DNA of 64,000 bases from Bradyrhizobium sp. CCBAU 51627 (GTDB taxonomy: Bacteria; Pseudomonadota; Alphaproteobacteria; Rhizobiales; Xanthobacteraceae): the NCBI RefSeq assembly GCF_028128765.1, contig NZ_LBJG01000021.1:1-64000 (forward strand). Reading direction: 5' to 3'. Positions 17,470 to 26,164 of the stretch are shown here, piece by piece. Position 1 is the stretch's first letter; every line of letters starts with the position of its first letter. Under the pieces are notes generated by a model. The model made no database searches, was not told the origin of the DNA, and saw only the letters and a list, made by a program, of their open reading frames with translations. Both the position numbers and the translations under genes were made by a program.

Positions 17470-19998
17470 ATGAAATCGACGGCGATGCAGGGGCTGACCG
17501 CTTCCGAAGTACAGGCGCGGCTGCAGGCCGAAGGCTTCAACGAGCTGCCTCGCACAAGCCGGCGGACGATCCTGCGCCTCATCGTCGAGGTGCTGCGCGA
17601 GCCCATGCTGCTGCTCTTGCTGGCGGGCGGCCTGATCTATTTCGTCCTGGGTGATGTCGGCGAGGCGCTGCTGCTTCTGGTGCTCGCAACGCTTTCTCTC
17701 GTCATCACAATCGTGCAGGAGGCCCGCACCGAGCGTGTGCTCGACTCCCTTCGCAATCTGACCAGCCCACGCGCGCTGGTGATCCGCGGCGGCGAGCGCA
17801 TCCGTATTCCCGGTCGCGAGGTCGTTCGCGGCGACCTGATGATCCTCTCCGAGGGGGATCGCGTGGCCGCCGACGCTGTGGTGCTTCGATCCGTCGACCT
17901 CCTGCTGGATGAGTCCCTGCTGACGGGGGAATCGGTTCCGGTCAGAAAGCAGGCTCGCGCGGCACACGAAAAAGCCGTGGCGCCGCATGCCGGCGGCGAG
18001 GACCAGCCGTTCGTGTTCTCCGGCACGCTGGTGGTTCGCGGCAGCGGGATGGCCGAGGTGACCTCGACCGGCCTATCGAGCGAGATCGGCAAGATCGGAC
18101 AGACGCTGCATTCGCTGGTAACGGAAGCGCCTCGCCTGCAACAGCAGACGACGCGGCTGGTGGCGACCCTCGCAATCGCAGGTGCCTTTGTGATCGCGTT
18201 GACCGTTCTGCTGTATGGGCTCTATCGCGGCGGCTGGCTCGAGGGCGTGCTCGCCGGCATCGCCCTCGGCATGTCGATGCTTCCGGAGGAATTCCCGGTC
18301 GTCCTCACCGTGTTCCTCGCCATGGGCGCCTGGCGCATCTCACAGGCGCGGGTGTTGACGCGGCGCGCTTCCGCCATTGAATCGCTGGGTGCCGCGACCG
18401 TGCTCTGCACCGACAAGACCGGCACGCTGACAGAAAATCGCATGACGGTCGCGCGCCTGATGCTGCCCGACGGCACGCAACATACGCCGGACGCCGCAAG
18501 CCCCATGAAGCCCGTGTTCAACTCGTTGATCGAAACGGGCGTGCTGGCCTGTGCCCGCGAGCCGTTCGATCCCATGGAGAGGGCGTTGCATGCGCTCGGC
18601 CCCGATGCTGGTGGCGAGTTGCGGCTGGTGCAGAGCTATGGCCTGCGTCCCGACCTCCTCGCCATGTCGAACGTATGGCGCGGCAGCGGCAATGATTGCG
18701 TCATCGCGGCAAAGGGGGCTCCCGAGACGATCGGCATGCTTTGCGGAATGAGCCCGGACGAACTGGCCGAATTGCGGGCGCGGGTTGATGCGCTCGCACG
18801 CGAAGGGCTCCGTGTGCTCGGTGTCGCGCGGGCGAATTGGGGGGAGACGAATTGTCCCGAGACGCAACGCGGTTTTCCCTTTCGCTTTTGCGGCCTGACC
18901 GGCTTTGCCGATCCGTTGCGGCCTGAAGTCGAGGACGCAATTGCCGAATGCCGCTCCGCAGGCATCCACGTGGTCATGATCACGGGCGACTATCCGGCGA
19001 CTGCGTCGGCGATCGCGCTGCAGGCGGGCCTCGATCCCGAACGCGTCCTGACGGGAACGGATGTCGAAGGCATGGCCGATGCCGAACTCGCCCGCGCGGC
19101 GCGGGGACGGGCCGTCTTCGCGCGAATTGCGCCGGCCCAGAAACTGCGCATCGTCAACGCGCTCAAGGGGGCGGGCGAGATCGTCGCCATGACGGGCGAC
19201 GGTGTCAACGATTCACCTTCGTTGAAGGCCGCCCATATCGGCATCGCCATGGGTGGTCGGGGTACCGACGTGGCGCGCGAGGCGTCCTCGATCGTCCTGC
19301 TCGACGACGATTTCGGTTCGATCGTGAAGGCGATCCGGCTCGGCCGCCGGATCTACGACAATCTGCGCAAGGCGATGAGCTTCATCCTCGCGGTCCACAT
19401 CCCGATCGCCGGACTTGCGCTGTTGCCGCTGCTCACAGGGATGCCGCTGCTGTTCGGCCCGGTTCACATCGCCTTTCTCGAGATGATCATCGATCCCGTC
19501 TGCTCGCTGGTCTTCGAAGCGGAAACCGAGGAGAGCGATGTGATGCAGCGTCCGCCGCGTCCACCGGACGAGCCGTTACTGCCAAGAGCCCTGCTGGTCT
19601 GGTCTGCGCTGCAGGGCGGCCTGGCGCTGGTCCTGACCGGTGGCGTGATGGTGATGTCAAACCGATATGGCATGCCGGCGAACGAGGTGCGCGCGCTGAC
19701 ATTCTTTTCGCTCGTGCTGGTGATCGTGAGCCTGATCTTCGTCAACCGCTCGTTCTCGACGTCGCTGGTCGAAGCTTTCACCCGGCCGAACCGGACGCTG
19801 GCCATCATCGTCGCGTTCGTGACCTCAGTCCTTGCCCTGAGCCTGGTGTGGCCGGCCGCGGCGGATCTGTTCCGTTTCGGACCCCTGCATGCGGACGATC
19901 TCGCCGCTACGGCGGTGGTCGCGTTGATCTCCCTGGTGTTGCTGGAAGTGTCGAAATATCCGTTGCGTCGTCGCGTGCGGGCCTCAGGGGCGGCTTGA
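17470..19998 (+). CDS. P-type cation ATPase (P2-like)
   Basis: Inner-membrane ion pump of about 842 aa. An N-terminal cation-ATPase domain (GLTASEVQARLQAEGFNEL) precedes the first helix pair; then the actuator with TGES (152-155), the ion-pathway motif PEEFP in helix 4, the phosphorylation motif DKTGTLTEN with Asp315, and the hinge TGDGVNDSPSLKAAHIGIAMG. Six C-terminal membrane helices complete a full-length P2 (Ca2+/SERCA-PMCA-like) pump. There are no heavy-metal-binding CXXC or CPC motifs, so Cu/Cd transport is unlikely. ATG 17470 is chosen over TTG 17458. It stands alone behind a FixK-like box, suggesting induction at low oxygen; the ion is unknown. Confidence 0.92.
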   Translation: MKSTAMQGLTASEVQARLQAEGFNELPRTSRRTILRLIVEVLREPMLLLLLAGGLIYFVLGDVGEALLLLVLATLSLVITIVQEARTERVLDSLRNLTSPRALVIRGGERIRIPGREVVRGDLMILSEGDRVAADAVVLRSVDLLLDESLLTGESVPVRKQARAAHEKAVAPHAGGEDQPFVFSGTLVVRGSGMAEVTSTGLSSEIGKIGQTLHSLVTEAPRLQQQTTRLVATLAIAGAFVIALTVLLYGLYRGGWLEGVLAGIALGMSMLPEEFPVVLTVFLAMGAWRISQARVLTRRASAIESLGAATVLCTDKTGTLTENRMTVARLMLPDGTQHTPDAASPMKPVFNSLIETGVLACAREPFDPMERALHALGPDAGGELRLVQSYGLRPDLLAMSNVWRGSGNDCVIAAKGAPETIGMLCGMSPDELAELRARVDALAREGLRVLGVARANWGETNCPETQRGFPFRFCGLTGFADPLRPEVEDAIAECRSAGIHVVMITGDYPATASAIALQAGLDPERVLTGTDVEGMADAELARAARGRAVFARIAPAQKLRIVNALKGAGEIVAMTGDGVNDSPSLKAAHIGIAMGGRGTDVAREASSIVLLDDDFGSIVKAIRLGRRIYDNLRKAMSFILAVHIPIAGLALLPLLTGMPLLFGPVHIAFLEMIIDPVCSLVFEAETEESDVMQRPPRPPDEPLLPRALLVWSALQGGLALVLTGGVMVMSNRYGMPANEVRALTFFSLVLVIVSLIFVNRSFSTSLVEAFTRPNRTLAIIVAFVTSVLALSLVWPAAADLFRFGPLHADDLAATAVVALISLVLLEVSKYPLRRRVRASGAA

Positions 19999-20848
19999 GA
20001 CGGGTGGCCTGGCGCAACCCGGGCCGTTAAGTCCGTGGCGGCACACCGTTACGGCCACGATCTCTTGCGCTGCCCGACAGGCAAAACACGCCAGCGCTGG
20101 GTCAATCGCCGTTCGTCAAAAGATTCGTATTTACAGAAATTCTGTTTTGACGTAGAAGTCGAAACATCCCGCCCGCCACAAGGGCGTTTCGCGATCGTCA
20201 CGAGACGGGGAAGGGATGCGGTGGCCGCGACGGCGTCGGCACGCGATGTTGGCTGCAGGGCGGTGATCCCGTGAGCGGCAGGCACGCGTGGTACGACACG
20301 GCGCTGACAGCGTCTTCGCAGGGCCTCGACGGTGAGCGCACGCCAGCCATCGGGGATGTCCACGAAGATGTGCGCGGACGGAGAAGTCGTGTGGTCCTGA
20401 CGCCCGAGATCTGTGCGTCAAGTCATGCGGTGATGTGGCGGCCCGACCGGACCGCGCGCATCAGCCATCTGCATGGCGACGGGGGCAATAGTGTATCGCT
20501 CCCCGGGGAGAGCACGAAGGAAGCCGTTAAAACCAGCCGCGCAGGGAAGGCCGGGCTGTTCCGGCGTCACCTGTGATTCACCCGTGCGCGTTGAATCCGC
20601 ACACGGGATTGCGGGTGCCAGCCGGCGCCCGGCCTTCCCTGCGCCCTTCGTTCAGAGAGGGCGACGCGACCAGGCAAAGCTCGGGCGAAGTCCGCCGCGA
20701 GAGCGCGAAAGCATGTCAGAAGATGAATGCGAGTTGCGATGCTGTCCGCCTCATGCGACGTCATTGCGAGCGTAGCAAGACGCAATTCATGCTGCCGCTT
20801 TCTCGAGAGGGGGGCGCGTTTTTCGGAGGCGACGTCGAAGAACAACGA
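19999..20848. other. Long intergenic region filled by dispersed repeat
   Basis: Apart from the repeat block described separately I see no protein-like frame. Several frames of 60-160 codons cross it, but their composition is that of translated repeat, and none has family motifs or a ribosome binding site. Confidence 0.6.
20070..20720. repeat. Degenerate Bradyrhizobiaceae-type intergenic repeat
   Basis: The stretch contains segments I remember as widespread in Bradyrhizobium intergenic DNA: a part around CAGCGCTGGGTCAATCG, a part around CGTCACGAGACGGG, and a part around AAGGAAGCCGTTAAAACC. The last leads into a perfect 18-bp inverted repeat, GCGCAGGGAAGGCCGGGC at 20539-20556 and its complement at 20627-20644, enclosing a second hairpin (20581-20607). 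Family identity is from memory; the inverted repeats are directly visible. Confidence 0.6.
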
Positions 20849-21097
20849 CTATGGGGGCAGGGTGGCCCTTCGGTCGTCCCGGCAGCGCCTGCGAAACAGG
20901 ATGGCATCGTCGGCAAAGCTTGCCACGCAGTCGTGGCTCTTTGCAAAACCACGCAAACGCCCGAGAGCCGCATCATTCTCACCGAACAGCCGCTCGTAGT
21001 CGCCGCGCAACATGCGATGGATCGCGCCTTCACGGAGATTGGTCAGCTCTTGCTCAAGCTCGGGTAGCGTGAAATTTCGTCGCATCGGCCGGCCCAT
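20849..21097 (-). CDS. Small conserved-looking protein, FixK-type promoter
   Basis: About 82 aa from ATG 21097, or 78 aa from ATG 21085. The sequence (FTLPELEQELTNLREGAIHR, GDYERLFGENDAALGRLRGFAK) is balanced, helical and protein-like, unlike the surrounding repeat translations. Support comes from the promoter: a FixK-type box at 21138-21151 and TATAGT (minus strand, 21113-21118) with 29 bases between centres place the start site around 21103, just before the ATG. No ribosome binding site is obvious, so a very short leader is implied. Function unknown; single Cys. Confidence 0.55.
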   Translation of the reverse strand: MGRPMRRNFTLPELEQELTNLREGAIHRMLRGDYERLFGENDAALGRLRGFAKSHDCVASFADDAILFRRRCRDDRRATLPP

Positions 21098-21137
21098 TGA
21101 AAATCGAAAGACTATATCGGGCAGGAGAAGCACCGGC

Positions 21138-21151
21138 TTGACCTGGGTCAA
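21138..21151 (-). promoter_or_regulatory. FixK/FNR-type box of the small-protein gene
   Basis: TTGACCTGGGTCAA, a TTGA-N6-TCAA site. Together with TATAGT at 21113-21118 on the minus strand the geometry is that of a class II FNR-type promoter firing leftwards. No gene begins in the plus direction nearby. Confidence 0.65.
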
Positions 21152-21265
21152 GGGAGCTCAGGAGGCCCCGCTGGGGGCCTGGTCTCGGACGCAGACATCG
21201 TCAGAGGTGGCTCGCAACCACGATCGAGGAGGAGTTCGTGGCTCAGAGCAACATCGAGCGCCCCT

Positions 21266-22861
21266 TTATCCGTTCTCCTGCAGTGCCCGCCGCAGTCTTC
21301 GGATGATCACGCCGCGGGCGCGGTCGTCGGCGGCGGCGCCGACCCTGTCGTTGATGTCGAGCATCAGCTCCGACATCTCGTTGTGCCAGTCGAGATGGGT
21401 CACGGCCTCGGGCGCGAGGCGCCGGCGATGGTCGGCGTCGATCAGGCGCGGTTCGGTCGCAGCGAGTTCGTAGACGTCGTCCAGCAACGGTTGGTAGACC
21501 TTGGCCGCGGGAATGATGCGTTCGGCGACGCGTTCCGCCAGCCCGGAGATGGCGCCTTCTTCGCCATGGACCAGGAACAGACCCCGGGCGATGGGACGGC
21601 GTGCCGCGATCCAGCCGGCCATGCCGGCAGCGTCGGCGTGTCCGGAATATTCGTCGATCACGCGGATCCGCGCTGCCACCCGGATTTCCTCACCCTGGAT
21701 CCGCACGGCCTTGGCGCCGTTCTGGAGGAAGCGGCCGAGCGTGCCGTTGGCCTGGAAGCCGGCGAGCAGGACGGTCGCGCGCTCGTTCCAGAGCCAGCGC
21801 TTCAGATGATGGCGGATGCGGCCGGCATCGCACATGCCGCTGGCCGCGATGATGATGTGAAATCCGCTGAGACGCATGATCGCCTTGCTCTCGTCGGCGG
21901 TCTCGGTGAATTTGAGGTGCGGCGAGTTGAGCAGGCGTTCGGCATCGACGGCAGGGTCGAGGCTCGCGGCGTTCCGGCGGAACACTTCGGTGGCGCGGAT
22001 CGCCAGCGGCGAGTCGAGGAAGATCGGCGCGGTCGGGATCTCGCCGTGCTCCATCAGGTCGACGAGATCGACGATCAGCTCCTGGGTTCGCTCGACCGCG
22101 AAAGCGGGTATCAGCAGCGCGCCTCCGGCTGCCGCGGCCTCGCGCACCTCGGCGGCGAGGTGCTGCCGGCGCAGAGCGGGCGTCGTGGCGGCGCGCACGC
22201 GATCGCCATAGGTGGATTCGGAGATCACATAATCGAGGTCGCTTGGCGCTTCGGGATCGGGCTGGAGCAGCTTTGCCTCCGGGCCGACATCGCCGGAGAG
22301 CAGCACGCGAAGTGGACGCGGCGAACCCTGCTCGGCGATCTCGAGCTGGATCGAGGCGGAGCCGAGCAGATGGCCGGCGTTCCAGTAGCGCGCGCGGACG
22401 CCCGGGATCACATCGGTCCAGCGTTCATAGTCGACCGCGCGAAACGATTGCATCGATGCCACCGCGTCGGCCTGCGTATAGATCGGCTGCACCTCCTTGC
22501 GGCCGCGCGAGGCGTTGCGCCGGTTGAGCTGCGCGACCTCGGACTCCTGGATGCTGCCGGCGTCCGGCAGCATGTAGGAGCAGAGGTCGATCGTGCCCCG
22601 CGTCGCCAGGATGGGTCCTGCAAATCCTTCGCGCGCGAGCTTTGGCAGCAAGCCGCTGTGGTCGATATGGGCGTGCGTGAGCAGGACCGCTCGGACAGTC
22701 GCAGGATGGAAAGGGAAAGCGCCGTAATTGAGCTCCTTGAGCGTCTTCGGCCCCTGGAACAGGCCGCAATCGACCAGGAAGGCGCCGGCGGCAGTCTGGA
22801 ACAGATAGCTGGCGCCGGTCACGGTGCGGGCGGCGCCGCAGAAGCGAACGGTGATGCTCAT
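21266..22861 (-). CDS. Beta-CASP metallo-beta-lactamase fold RNase-like protein
   Basis: 531-aa protein of the metallo-beta-lactamase/beta-CASP family with an RMMBL C-terminal part, probably an RNA exonuclease or endonuclease like archaeal aCPSF2 and bacterial YhcR-type homologues. Metal ligands: THAHIDH (62-68), then GHLLGSASI, LSGDVG, and the RMMBL-type YSGHADAAGM. The beta-CASP domain has the LIPAFAVERTQELI and ASGMCDAGRIRHHL motifs. ATG 22861 overlaps the TGA of the upstream PRPP synthetase gene by four bases, so it is translationally coupled. Last gene of a three-gene operon led by a nucleoside/AMP phosphorylase; RNA breakdown feeding nucleotide salvage would be coherent but is inference. 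Confidence 0.88.
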   Translation of the reverse strand: MSITVRFCGAARTVTGASYLFQTAAGAFLVDCGLFQGPKTLKELNYGAFPFHPATVRAVLLTHAHIDHSGLLPKLAREGFAGPILATRGTIDLCSYMLPDAGSIQESEVAQLNRRNASRGRKEVQPIYTQADAVASMQSFRAVDYERWTDVIPGVRARYWNAGHLLGSASIQLEIAEQGSPRPLRVLLSGDVGPEAKLLQPDPEAPSDLDYVISESTYGDRVRAATTPALRRQHLAAEVREAAAAGGALLIPAFAVERTQELIVDLVDLMEHGEIPTAPIFLDSPLAIRATEVFRRNAASLDPAVDAERLLNSPHLKFTETADESKAIMRLSGFHIIIAASGMCDAGRIRHHLKRWLWNERATVLLAGFQANGTLGRFLQNGAKAVRIQGEEIRVAARIRVIDEYSGHADAAGMAGWIAARRPIARGLFLVHGEEGAISGLAERVAERIIPAAKVYQPLLDDVYELAATEPRLIDADHRRRLAPEAVTHLDWHNEMSELMLDINDRVGAAADDRARGVIIRRLRRALQENG

Positions 22862-23778
22862 CTTGTCGTCTCCAGGGAATATGCCGTGCTGAATTCGGGC
22901 CACAAGGCAGCCGCGAGCGTCTCCTCGAGCGTAATCGCGTTGGTCGGATGCGGTACGCTGTCGGTCGAACGGATCGACCGGATGCCGGCGTCGGTGAATG
23001 CGGCAACCATCGCGGCTGGAAACAGCGCGTGGGTCACGACCGCATCGACGGCCGTTGCACCGATGGCCCGCAGTGCCCTCGCTGCGACCATCAGCGTCGA
23101 CCCCGACGACACGATGTCGTCGACCATCAGCGCCGGGCGCCCCGAGAGCAGGGCGGGATCGGCAAAATCGATGTCCACGGAGCGATCGCCATGCCGGCTC
23201 TTGCGCGCGATGGTGTGCCGCAGGCCCAGGCGCGCCGCGAGATCCTTGACCCAGGGCTCGGACTCGGCGTCGGGACCGATCACGACGGTGGCGGGATCGA
23301 CGCCGCCAGCGGCAAGCGCATCCGCGATTGCAGGCATCGCGGACAGGTTCTCCGCCTCGATGCCCGGAAATACGGACTTGATGTCGTGGGTACGGTGCAA
23401 GTGAGCGTCCACCGTGACGATGCGGTCCACGAGCCTTGTCAGCAGCGTGCCCATGGCGCGCTGGCTGATCGCTTCGCCCGGTCGAAACGCGATGTCCTGC
23501 CGCATGTAACAGAGATAGGGAGCAACCAGCACCAGCCGCTTGGCGCCGCCGCGGCGCAGCGCCTCCGCGGCGAAGAGCAGGGCGATCAGCTTGTCGTTGG
23601 GTTGATCGAGCGGCGCATGAAGGATGGTAGTGTCGGCCGCAGCCGCGACCGTGACGCGCAGCTCGCCGTCCGGAAAGCGGTGCACGGCGATCTCGTCACA
23701 GCCAAGTTCAAGCCGCGCCGCGAGGCGCCTCGCCGCGCCGGCAGCCGAGGGCAGGGTTTGAAGCGCGATTGTTTTCAC
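22858..23778 (-). CDS. Ribose-phosphate pyrophosphokinase-like protein
   Basis: 306-aa PRPP synthetase homologue. N-terminal RFPDGELRV and the middle [11 protein letters not shown] plus [10 protein letters not shown] correspond to the ATP/ribose-5-phosphate site of the family, and [13 protein letters not shown] (217-229) is the PRPP-binding loop. It is divergent from the housekeeping Prs and probably a paralogue. It overlaps both neighbours by four bases (22858-22861 and 23775-23778). In the operon context it may work on phosphorylated ribose released by the phosphorylase; direction and substrate are not evident from sequence. Confidence 0.88.
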   Translation of the reverse strand: MKTIALQTLPSAAGAARRLAARLELGCDEIAVHRFPDGELRVTVAAAADTTILHAPLDQPNDKLIALLFAAEALRRGGAKRLVLVAPYLCYMRQDIAFRPGEAISQRAMGTLLTRLVDRIVTVDAHLHRTHDIKSVFPGIEAENLSAMPAIADALAAGGVDPATVVIGPDAESEPWVKDLAARLGLRHTIARKSRHGDRSVDIDFADPALLSGRPALMVDDIVSSGSTLMVAARALRAIGATAVDAVVTHALFPAAMVAAFTDAGIRSIRSTDSVPHPTNAITLEETLAAALWPEFSTAYSLETTR

Positions 23779-25316
23779 GATGACGTCCTGCTCTGGGGAG
23801 CCTCATGGCCGTTGATGACGTAGCCGGTTCCCTGCTGGGCGGCGGAGGCGGCCAGATCACGCTCGGGCCCCTCGAACGTGTAGACCCGATAGAGCGGCTC
23901 ACCCTGCTCGACGCGATCGCCGATCTTCTTGAAAAGCCGGATGCCGGCGCCCTTGTCGAGCGGCGCGCCGGCGGTACGGGCGAGGCGGTTGAGGCGCAGG
24001 CAGTCGATCCCGGACACCACGCCGTCATGGGCCGCCTTGACCTCGAAGCTGCTGGGGCCGAGTTCGGTGCAGCATTTCGACGGCCCCTGGGCGTCGATGA
24101 TCTTCTGCATCTGCTTCAGGGCGGCGCCGCTCTCGAGCAGTTCGCGCGCGCGTGCATAGCCGGCGCCGCCGCGCAGCTTCGGATCATATTCCAGCAAATG
24201 AGCGGCGAGCCGCAGCGATTTCTCGCGAAGATCGCGCGGCGCATCCTTATCGTTGCCGAGCACCGCCATCACGTCGTTGGCCTCGAGCACCGGCCCGATG
24301 CCGTTGCCGATCGGCTGGCGACCGTCGGTCGTGATCACCTCGACCGCGCGGCCAAACCGGTCGCCGACGAATTCGAACAGCTTTCGCAAGCGCATCGCCT
24401 CGATGGCGTTGGTGACTTTCGCGGTCGGACCGACCGGAATGTCGATCAACAGGTGGGTCGATCCCGCCGCGATCTTCTTGGACATGATGGAGGCGACCAT
24501 CTGCTCGCGGGTGTCGAGGCTGAGCGGCCGCTCGACGGAGATCAGCACGTCGTCGGCCGGCGACAGATTGACGTGGCCGCCCCAGATCAGGCACCCGTTG
24601 CAGGACGAGACGATCGACTTCATCTCCTCGACGCCGACATTCACCCGCGCCAGCACCTCCATTGTGTCGGCCGTGCCGGCCGGCGAGGTGATGGCGCGCG
24701 AGGAGGTTTTTGGGATCGGCAGGCCGTGGGCAGCGACGATCGGGACCACGACCATCGAGGTGCGGTTGCCGGGAATGCCGCCGATACAGTGCTTGTCGAC
24801 CACGATCGGGTCCGGCCACACCAGCTGCGTGCCGGCCTGCGCCATGGCACCCGTGAGCGCCAGCAGCTCATCACTGGTGATGAAGCTCGCCGATCCGATC
24901 AGGAACGCGGCGATCTCCATGTCGGAATAGCGAAAATGCGCGAGGTCGTTGATGATCGCGCCGATCTCGGCCTTATCGAGCGTTTGACCGCGAATCTTGG
25001 CGCGGACTGCTTCGAGGCTTTCGGGGGGCGTGGCCGGCGCGACCGTGACCAGGGTGCCGACCGGCTTGGCGAAGCGGTGGAATGCCGGCTCGGAAAGGCC
25101 GATCTCGTCCTGGGCTGCCAACGCATCGTCATCGGTGATCAGGAGCGTTGCGAGCAGCGTCTTGTCGTCGAGACGCAGCTCGACCCGGCTGAAGCCGCGG
25201 AAGATGTCCGCACGCAACGCGTTCGAGCGTCTGGAAATGACGACGACGTTCTCGCGACCCGTATCGAGGTGGACGCGGCGTATCTTGAGCTGGGACCGTG
25301 AGGGATCTGGATGCAT
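23775..25316 (-). CDS. AMP/thymidine phosphorylase family protein
   Basis: 513-aa phosphorylase. The N-terminal 80 or so residues form the extra domain seen in archaeal-type AMP phosphorylases; the catalytic part has [33 protein letters not shown] and [18 protein letters not shown], matching AMP phosphorylase and DeoA-like enzymes, with the archaeal-style GGIPGN in place of the GGVGDK of bacterial DeoA. AMP phosphorylase cleaves AMP with phosphate to adenine and ribose-1,5-bisphosphate; thymidine phosphorylase is the alternative annotation. ATG 25316 heads the operon; a FixK-like box lies about 64 bases upstream. No RuBisCO or ribose-1,5-bisphosphate isomerase gene is in the window. Confidence 0.85.
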   Translation of the reverse strand: MHPDPSRSQLKIRRVHLDTGRENVVVISRRSNALRADIFRGFSRVELRLDDKTLLATLLITDDDALAAQDEIGLSEPAFHRFAKPVGTLVTVAPATPPESLEAVRAKIRGQTLDKAEIGAIINDLAHFRYSDMEIAAFLIGSASFITSDELLALTGAMAQAGTQLVWPDPIVVDKHCIGGIPGNRTSMVVVPIVAAHGLPIPKTSSRAITSPAGTADTMEVLARVNVGVEEMKSIVSSCNGCLIWGGHVNLSPADDVLISVERPLSLDTREQMVASIMSKKIAAGSTHLLIDIPVGPTAKVTNAIEAMRLRKLFEFVGDRFGRAVEVITTDGRQPIGNGIGPVLEANDVMAVLGNDKDAPRDLREKSLRLAAHLLEYDPKLRGGAGYARARELLESGAALKQMQKIIDAQGPSKCCTELGPSSFEVKAAHDGVVSGIDCLRLNRLARTAGAPLDKGAGIRLFKKIGDRVEQGEPLYRVYTFEGPERDLAASAAQQGTGYVINGHEAPQSRTSS

Positions 25317-25373
25317 GGCGCGGACCGCAGAAAGCTGGGTCCGTCATGCTTAGCTGTCGCTGGTTCGACAGGC

Positions 25374-25387
25374 TTGACTCAGATCAT
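25374..25387 (-). promoter_or_regulatory. FixK/FNR-like box of the phosphorylase operon
   Basis: Read on the minus strand, ATGATCTGAGTCAA differs from TTGA-N6-TCAA at a single end base. It lies about 64 bases before ATG 25316 with TAAGCA (25347-25352) as a possible -10, about 31 bases away. No other gene uses this interval. Confidence 0.5.
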
Positions 25388-25432
25388 GGTGCGCGAGATC
25401 GACGGCCCGTCCCTCGCAATTTCGAGAGGGAC

Positions 25433-25597
25433 CTACTTTGCGGCCGCGCTGATCGAGTTGAACTTGTTGCTGAGGAGGACGCTGCCCGTGTTGGTCACGA
25501 TGGTCACGATGGCGAGTGCGATTCCGGCGGCGATCAGGCCATACTCGATCGCGGTGGCGGCACTCTCATCGGCAAGAAAAGACCTGAGCAAAACCAT
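25433..25597 (-). CDS. Flp/Fap type IVb pilin
   Basis: 54-aa prepilin from ATG 25597, with GAGGAG upstream. The sequence FLADESAATAIEYGLIAAGIALAI has the Flp hallmark: short leader, Glu-Tyr pair and a hydrophobic helix that packs in the pilus core. No tad/cpa assembly genes are present here, so the secretion machine must be elsewhere. It is on the same strand as the upstream 25870-26106 gene but separated by over 270 bases. Confidence 0.88.
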   Translation of the reverse strand: MVLLRSFLADESAATAIEYGLIAAGIALAIVTIVTNTGSVLLSNKFNSISAAAK

Positions 25598-25869
25598 CGC
25601 CAACTCCTCTTCATTCGGTCCAGTGTAGGCGTGCGGCGTTATCAAAGTGGTAAAGTGATCGACGAGACGCTTGCGCGCATCAATAAAAGTGGGCCCTGCC
25701 GAGTTGGCCTGATGTGTCTTAAGGTGACAGCTGTTAAGCGATGGTTTCGTTATCCATTCAAATGAATGGAAGCGGGCCGCCGCAGCCCCTGGTCGTGAAA
25801 ATGACCAGGCCGCTTAAGGGATTGTTGAGGCAGTTCGTCAACCGATCGGCAAGCATGCCGATCTGGGGC

Positions 25870-26106
25870 TCAGCGAGCCCTGGCATCCGAGTTCAAGGCG
25901 CGCAGCATGCCGATGCGGGCGAACATCAGCCAGCCGCCGCCGGTCTCCGCTGCGTTGATCAGCATCTCGATCGCGATCTGCCAGCGCGGCTCCTGCTGCT
26001 CGGGCTGGGGCAGCTTCATGATGAAATCGGCAGCCTCCTGCAGCGTGTGCAGCTTGCGGCCGCCGCGCAGGCCGATCGGTTCGTCGAACGGCGTCGCCCA
26101 CGGCAT
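25870..26106 (-). CDS. Small conserved-looking protein downstream of Ku
   Basis: 78 aa (PFDEPIGLRGGRKLHTLQEAADFIMKL, then PRWQIAIEMLINAAETGGGW). The composition is protein-like and the DEPIGLRGGRKLxTLxEAAxFI pattern matches small unnamed proteins I recall near rhizobial genomes. It starts 58 bases after the ku stop codon on the same strand, so co-transcription is likely. No known domain. Confidence 0.65.
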   Translation of the reverse strand: MPWATPFDEPIGLRGGRKLHTLQEAADFIMKLPQPEQQEPRWQIAIEMLINAAETGGGWLMFARIGMLRALNSDARAR

Positions 26107-26164
26107 GTCAGGCCGCCCGATCGGTGAGGGGAGATGTCACGGCGCGACCGGTGATGAGGTGCCG

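Noticed and set aside
20035..20274. An apparent 79-aa protein in the repeat block
   Set aside because: Its sequence corresponds to translation of the dispersed intergenic repeat, a common source of false gene calls.
21383..23404. A 673-codon plus-strand frame opposite the metallo-RNase and PRPP synthetase genes
   Set aside because: Shadow of two genes with intact motifs; no homology pattern of its own.
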